Shown here: piece after piece, positions 6,415 through 10,146 of the stretch
Layout: every line of letters begins with the position of its first letter
Numbering within the stretch: the first letter of the stretch is position 1
From: Melioribacteraceae bacterium
GTDB taxonomy: Bacteria; Bacteroidota; Ignavibacteria; Ignavibacteriales; Melioribacteraceae
Length of the DNA: 10,146 bases
Direction of reading: 5' to 3'
Assembly (NCBI GenBank): GCA_026983755.1
Contig: JALSTL010000128.1
Coordinates: forward strand, 1-10,146
Notes under the pieces: model-generated
The model's input: the letters and a program-made list of their open reading frames with translations, nothing else
Databases searched by the model: none
Told to the model about the DNA's origin: nothing
Translations under genes and position numbers: made by a program

Positions 6415-8805
6415 TTAATTCCCTATCTGTTTAGCTCCGCCCGTACCGTAAAATTTATCGCTACCGGTTGTAAAATCGTAAGATGTTACGGTATTACTTA
6501 GGCTAATAGCATTAGCACTCATAACCGCAAGATGATTTCTATGTTTCAGCACAATAAAATAATCATTTGCGGAAGCGGGAATTTCTATATATTCGGTTGT
6601 TCCGTTGTCACTAACAATTTTTCCGTCTTTTCGTAAAAAAGCACTATGTGATGCAATTGCCGTACCGTTTGCCGTGGTTCTAAGTTGAACTAGTATCCAA
6701 TCGGTAATATCAGCCGGAATTGAGGAAACTGTTCTCGGATCTTCCGAATATGGAGCTTGCAAAGGTATTGAGCTACCAAGATTAGTTGTCATTTCATTTG
6801 AGTTAAAAGGACCTTCCAAAAATATTTTAATATCCACTTTTACTTTATACTTATATCCCAATGCAAATTCCGAAAAAGAATTTATACCGGAAGCATAAAC
6901 AGTGTTTCCGATTTTGGAGGTATTCAATGAAGTCCAATCCGAACTGCTGTTTGCTCTTTTTAGAATTACCAAATCATCAATATTAATACCGCTTGGAAGG
7001 TTACTTGCATCCAAATAAACGGTTGTGGTAAAGTTTCCCGTTAAACCGGATTCCGTAATTGTCCAATATCTATCGTTTACAACGGCATCGGCTGTAACGG
7101 TTGTTCCTCCGGCAGATGTAGCGGAGCTTCCGTCAAAAGTTCCACCCGGATCGGATTCTGTTTTTTGTACTGTTAATGTTCCGCCGTCTGTATCAGTATT
7201 ACTTGTAAATTCAACAGCGGCTTTGCTATTGCCGAACAGATACATAAAATTTTGTTGTTTAATAACATTTGCCGTAACAGATAAATCTCCTTGAGTGAAT
7301 TGTATAATTTTGTTTGTCGGGAGGTCGGTCATAGAACTTGTTGTTCCCGCTCCCGGCCATTTAACACTTACCGAATTTATTTTGGTTGCATTACCAAGTC
7401 CGAAATGTGTTCTTAAGTCATTATGGCTACCTCGGCTTGATTGTGAAGAAACATCTCTGATTTGCGTGTAGGTATTGGAATTTATTGTAGCATTCAATTT
7501 AACCAAAGCACCAATTGCTTGAGAGTTTGAAGTAGAACCATCACCAATGGCTTTAACTTCGGTCCATTTATTGGAATTACCATTATTTATAAATAAACGA
7601 TTAGGCCCTTCTCTACCCATCATCAAATCCAAATCGCCGTCATTATCAATATCAGCCCAAGAGGCACTTCTAGCAAAATCGTTATCGATTGTTAATGTTG
7701 TGCTTGTATTTGCAGTAAAAACACCAGTACCGTCATTTTCATACAATCTACAACGGTAGCCATCGTCATAACCTCCGTCATTTCCTACAAATAAATCCAA
7801 ATCGCCGTCATTATCAAAATCCCCAAAAGCAGGGGAATAACTAAAATCCACATCCGTAATTAATGGACCAACACCGGATGTTACTTCAACTAAAGTTCCG
7901 TTATTATTTCTAAATAAAGTATTCGCCATGGGATTTGAATTATCATCTCCACCATTGGTTATATATAAATCCAAATCGCCGTCATTATCAATATCGCCCC
8001 ACGCTGCACCTTGTGAAGGTTTTGAGGAGCTAAGTAAAGTAGTAATTGTAAAATCAAAATTCGGAGCACCTGTATTTACATATAAACGTGTATCATTCGC
8101 TTCATTTCCGGAGACGACAACAATATCAATATCACCGTCTTCATCAAAATCGGCGGCAGATAATCCGGCTCTGGTAGATTTTCCGGAATTGGTATAGGTA
8201 TTTGAAACTGATGAAAATGTATATGAAGGTGGTCCGGAATTTTTATAAAGAAAATTATTAGCTGCACCAAATAAAGTTGCATTACTAGTTGCCGCATCCA
8301 AATAACCGTCATTATTATAATCAAGCCATTCAACAGCACCGGAAGAAGTAGATTGTGTAGCTACAATATCACCTGCGGTAGATGTTGTTTGTTTTGTAAA
8401 AGTTCCGTCTCCGTTATTTTTATGTAAGCTGTTGGGAAGATAATTAAAACCGTCGTTAACATTTGAGGTGTACATATCTAAAAAACCGTCATTATTATAA
8501 TCTCCCCAAGATGAACCGCCTGATGTATATTTTTCCGTAACTATTTCACCGGCTGTTGCAATCGAATCAAAAGTTCCGTCCCCGTTATTTTTATAAAGAA
8601 GTCCTTCCCATTTATAATTTTGTTGACCGTTGGATAGATATAAATCCACAAATCCATCGTTATTATAATCTCCCCAAACGGTACCCCAAGTAACATACTT
8701 CCCGAATGTTTCTTGCGCATTTTGAAATTGTTGAGCAAATAATTTTGGGGATAATAAAATAGTAAGGACAAAAATTGTATTTAAGATGGTAATCTTTGAT
8801 TTCAT
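6415..8805 (-). CDS. Secreted FG-GAP/VCBS seven-bladed propeller with ASPIC/UnbV domain and shared C-terminal module
   Basis: The 796-residue product has a signal peptide (about 1-25, ending KLFAQ). Residues about 35-410 hold seven FG-GAP/VCBS blades, each with a calcium loop of the DxNNDGxxD or DxDNDGDLD kind, at about 47-54, 103-110, 163-170, 220-227, 271-279, 329-337 and 386-393. Seven blades match an integrin-alpha-like propeller. Residues about 428-505 are an ASPIC/UnbV domain (ALVKLNA, RTHFGLGNATKINSVSVKWPG). Residues about 511-652 are a beta-rich region seen in Ignavibacteria surface proteins (VYLDASNLPSGINIDDLVIL, INSFSEFALG); its function is unknown to me. Residues about 656-796 are the C-terminal module shared with the next two genes (IFLEGPFNS, DWILVQLR, KHRNHLAVMSANA), ending GAKQIGN without dockerin loops. 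The likely role is extracellular binding or adhesion dependent on calcium. AGAGAGGA (8809-8816) precedes the ATG. It is the first gene of the exported-protein run. Confidence 0.93.
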   Translation of the reverse strand: MKSKITILNTIFVLTILLSPKLFAQQFQNAQETFGKYVTWGTVWGDYNNDGFVDLYLSNGQQNYKWEGLLYKNNGDGTFDSIATAGEIVTEKYTSGGSSWGDYNNDGFLDMYTSNVNDGFNYLPNSLHKNNGDGTFTKQTTSTAGDIVATQSTSSGAVEWLDYNNDGYLDAATSNATLFGAANNFLYKNSGPPSYTFSSVSNTYTNSGKSTRAGLSAADFDEDGDIDIVVVSGNEANDTRLYVNTGAPNFDFTITTLLSSSKPSQGAAWGDIDNDGDLDLYITNGGDDNSNPMANTLFRNNNGTLVEVTSGVGPLITDVDFSYSPAFGDFDNDGDLDLFVGNDGGYDDGYRCRLYENDGTGVFTANTSTTLTIDNDFARSASWADIDNDGDLDLMMGREGPNRLFINNGNSNKWTEVKAIGDGSTSNSQAIGALVKLNATINSNTYTQIRDVSSQSSRGSHNDLRTHFGLGNATKINSVSVKWPGAGTTSSMTDLPTNKIIQFTQGDLSVTANVIKQQNFMYLFGNSKAAVEFTSNTDTDGGTLTVQKTESDPGGTFDGSSATSAGGTTVTADAVVNDRYWTITESGLTGNFTTTVYLDASNLPSGINIDDLVILKRANSSSDWTSLNTSKIGNTVYASGINSFSEFALGYKYKVKVDIKIFLEGPFNSNEMTTNLGSSIPLQAPYSEDPRTVSSIPADITDWILVQLRTTANGTAIASHSAFLRKDGKIVSDNGTTEYIEIPASANDYFIVLKHRNHLAVMSANAISLSNTVTSYDFTTGSDKFYGTGGAKQIGN
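6453..6483. repeat. 31-bp copy shared with the 688-residue protein gene
   Basis: Identical over 31 bases to 4315-4345, in the same orientation and reading frame, encoding YDFTTGSDK near the end of the propeller protein. The DNA immediately outside the repeat differs. Confidence 0.8.
7625..7991. repeat. Three identical 25-bp repeats encoding propeller calcium loops
   Basis: The same 25 bases occur at 7625-7649, 7793-7817 and 7967-7991; the first and third copies stay identical for 29 bases. They encode DNDGDLD in blades 7, 6 and 5 and are spaced 168 and 174 bases apart, one blade each. Identical silent positions suggest recent blade duplication or ongoing homogenisation, and they make slippage or copy-number change possible. 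Confidence 0.85.
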
Positions 8806-8980
8806 ATTTCCTCTCTTTTATGGAATACGAGTTTATTTTACACTATGAAAAACAACTTTATATTTTTTTGTTACATAATAACACATTTAACCGCTTCGGT
8901 TTGTGATAAGCAACATAGTAACTTTATTAAATTTACAACATATATATAAATTTAAATTACGGTTAAAATATTCTTTTATA

Positions 8981-8996
8981 TGTGATATAAATCACA
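8981..8996. promoter_or_regulatory. CRP/FNR-family-like palindrome
   Basis: TGTGATATAAATCACA has exactly the TGTGA-N6-TCACA half-sites of the CRP consensus and pairs at 7 of 8 symmetric positions. It overlaps the stop codon of the phosphopantetheinyl transferase gene and lies about 175 bases before the ATG of the propeller gene, so it could be an activator site for the exported-protein run. On RNA it would form only a 6-bp hairpin without a U-run, so a terminator role is unlikely. Whether this organism has a CRP-like protein with that specificity cannot be seen here. Confidence 0.4.
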
Positions 8997-9729
8997 ATTT
9001 ATAAGTATTTCTAAAATAACGAAACCTTTTCTTATTTTCGCCGGAAACAACTAAGGCGGCACAATACTCATCATTTATTTTAATATCATCCAAATGCCAA
9101 TTATTCAAATTGTTTTTATCGTATCTAACAATTTTAGGATTTTCATCCAAAGTAACATCAAAACTTTTTAGAGATATTGATAATCCTTTACCAACGGCTT
9201 TTATAAAAGCTTCTTTTCTAGTCCAACAATTAAAAAACGATTTTTTCCTAAGTAATTTCGGTACTTGTATTAAACTTTCATATTCTTTTTTTGAAAAAAA
9301 CTTTTCCGCTATTTCAACGGTTGAAAAATCGGGGTTTATTTTTTCAATATCAATACCTATTTCATTATTTAAAGTAATTCCTATCAAACAAAAATTACCG
9401 CTATGCGAAAGATTAAACATTAAATTATCATTACTTGAAGAATATAAGAAAGGCTTGCCGAATTCATTTACAAAAAACTTTATTTCTTTCGGTTGTTCTT
9501 TTAAGTATTTAGCTAAAATAAATCTCAAATTTGCATGTGAAAAAATGTAAGAATTCCTATCCTTTTCAAAGTGAAATTTATTTGCTTTTTTAATTTCCTC
9601 TTTTGATAATACTTTGGTAAAATTATTTAACTCAATTCGCATAGTTGTAATATCACACAACCAAATATGAATTTCATTTTTTTTTAACGTAATTTTATCG
9701 GTTACTAATTCCCAAGTTATTTTATTCAT
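8992..9729 (-). CDS. Sfp-type 4'-phosphopantetheinyl transferase
   Basis: This 245-residue cytoplasmic enzyme transfers the 4'-phosphopantetheine arm of coenzyme A to a conserved serine of carrier proteins, turning apo peptidyl- or acyl-carrier domains into the active holo form. The family motifs are in order: GKP (91-93), FNLSHS (105-110), IGIDIE (124-129) with metal-binding Asp127 and Glu129, FSKKEYESL (145-153), and W169 to L183 (WTRKEAFIKAVGKGL) with Glu173 and Lys177. Length is normal for the Sfp/Gsp group, longer than the AcpS group, so secondary metabolism is more likely than fatty-acid synthesis alone. The ATG follows the thioesterase stop codon with no base between them (TAAATG) and lacks a clear Shine-Dalgarno site, which suggests translational coupling. 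The gene is visibly more AT-rich than the exported-protein genes downstream. The family call is safe; the carrier-protein partner lies outside the window. Confidence 0.95.
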   Translation of the reverse strand: MNKITWELVTDKITLKKNEIHIWLCDITTMRIELNNFTKVLSKEEIKKANKFHFEKDRNSYIFSHANLRFILAKYLKEQPKEIKFFVNEFGKPFLYSSSNDNLMFNLSHSGNFCLIGITLNNEIGIDIEKINPDFSTVEIAEKFFSKKEYESLIQVPKLLRKKSFFNCWTRKEAFIKAVGKGLSISLKSFDVTLDENPKIVRYDKNNLNNWHLDDIKINDEYCAALVVSGENKKRFRYFRNTYKL

Positions 9730-10146
9730 TTAATTTTTAAGTATTTTTGAAATATCACTCATTAGTATCAACTTAAATAGTTTTATAAATTTTTCTTTTT
9801 CTTTTGTAATAAAAAAATGGTCGCCTTCAATTAAATAATGATTAAAGTCGTGATTTGTAACTTCCGCCCATTTAGTTAAATCATTTTCATGTATATCTTT
9901 ATCATATCTTCCGCCAAAAGCTGTAATAGGTACATTTATTTTTTCTTTACCTTGATATGTATAATTTTCACAAACGGCATAATCATTTTTGATTATCGGA
10001 ATCATTAAATCCATTAATTCTTTGTGCTCAAGTAATTCATTTGCAATACCGTTCATTTTTTTTAGTTCATTAACAAAACTTTTCCTTTCCAATTTATGCA
10101 TTATTGGTCCTCCCCTTTCAAGGAAAGGAGCTTTATGTGCCGATAT
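9730..10146 (-). CDS. Type II thioesterase, C-terminal part (gene runs off the window)
   Basis: About 138 residues are visible, roughly the second half of a type II thioesterase of the GrsT/RifR kind, an alpha/beta hydrolase that removes wrong or stalled acyl groups from carrier domains of nonribosomal peptide or polyketide synthases. Visible family marks are the APFLERGGPIMHKLERKSFV segment, the lid helices (NELKKMNGIANELL, MIPIIKNDYAVCENY), VPITAFGGRYD with the likely catalytic Asp (codon 9903-9901), and EGDHFFI with the catalytic His (codon 9819-9817). The nucleophile elbow with its serine would lie beyond 10146. A Met at 10101 could be read as a start, but the frame stays open to the edge and the residues before it fit the family, so I annotate the gene as 5'-partial rather than short. 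It abuts the phosphopantetheinyl transferase gene, the usual company for such an editing enzyme. Confidence 0.88.
   Translation of the reverse strand: MSAHKAPFLERGGPIMHKLERKSFVNELKKMNGIANELLEHKELMDLMIPIIKNDYAVCENYTYQGKEKINVPITAFGGRYDKDIHENDLTKWAEVTNHDFNHYLIEGDHFFITKEKEKFIKLFKLILMSDISKILKN

Noticed and set aside
7625..7991. Regularly spaced identical 25-mers as a CRISPR-like array
   Set aside because: They lie in frame inside a gene, encode the propeller calcium loop, and the spacing is one blade (168-174 bases), not a spacer.
8889..8901. AACCGCTTCGGTT inverted repeat as terminator of the transferase gene
   Set aside because: Only a 5-bp stem with a 3-base loop, and no U-run after it in the minus-strand transcript.
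9110..9550. 146-codon plus-strand frame opposite the phosphopantetheinyl transferase gene
   Set aside because: It lies wholly within a gene with clear family motifs on the other strand and shows no recognisable domain; it is an antisense shadow. The same holds for the plus-strand frames at 1604-1801, 4808-5134, 7025-7294, 7547-7759 and 7928-8197.

Overview
All seven genes in this window lie on the minus strand, so transcription runs from high to low coordinates. The DNA is AT-rich. The protein at the low-coordinate end closes with a type IX secretion system (T9SS) type A sorting domain in the wording typical of Ignavibacteria (the ELFQNYPNPFNP motif). The secreted-protein genes also have clear Shine-Dalgarno sites, which most Bacteroidia and Flavobacteriia do not use. 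Together these point to an Ignavibacteria-like member of the Bacteroidota/Chlorobiota group. This is inferred from protein style only.

Layout in order of transcription. (A) 10146-8992 is the tail of a probable nonribosomal peptide or polyketide cluster: the C-terminal part of a type II thioesterase, cut by the window edge, directly abutting a complete Sfp-type 4'-phosphopantetheinyl transferase. (B) 8991-8806 is an intergenic region with a CRP-like palindrome at its upstream edge. (C) 8805-334 is a run of five genes for exported proteins: a seven-bladed FG-GAP/VCBS propeller with an ASPIC/UnbV domain; two tandem paralogues of a large uncharacterised secreted family; a 129-residue protein that is little more than a signal peptide plus two dockerin-like calcium loops; and a T9SS-sorted protein with a cohesin-like beta-sandwich at its N-terminus. 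A strong rho-independent terminator at 271-309 ends this run. (D) 1-270 has no supportable gene.

The three large exported proteins share a C-terminal module of about 140-170 residues (core motifs VFLEGPY, DWxLVxLR, KHRNH). Two proteins carry a 28-residue-spaced pair of DxNxDGxxDxxD loops at the C-terminus, and the other two large ones stop at the same residue just before that pair would begin. Only the last gene has a recognisable T9SS sorting domain. A reasonable hypothesis is that the locus encodes a calcium-dependent, dockerin-like surface assembly with the T9SS-sorted protein as a possible partner or scaffold. No partner is proven. The mosaic relationships between the modules indicate domain shuffling or gene conversion inside the locus.
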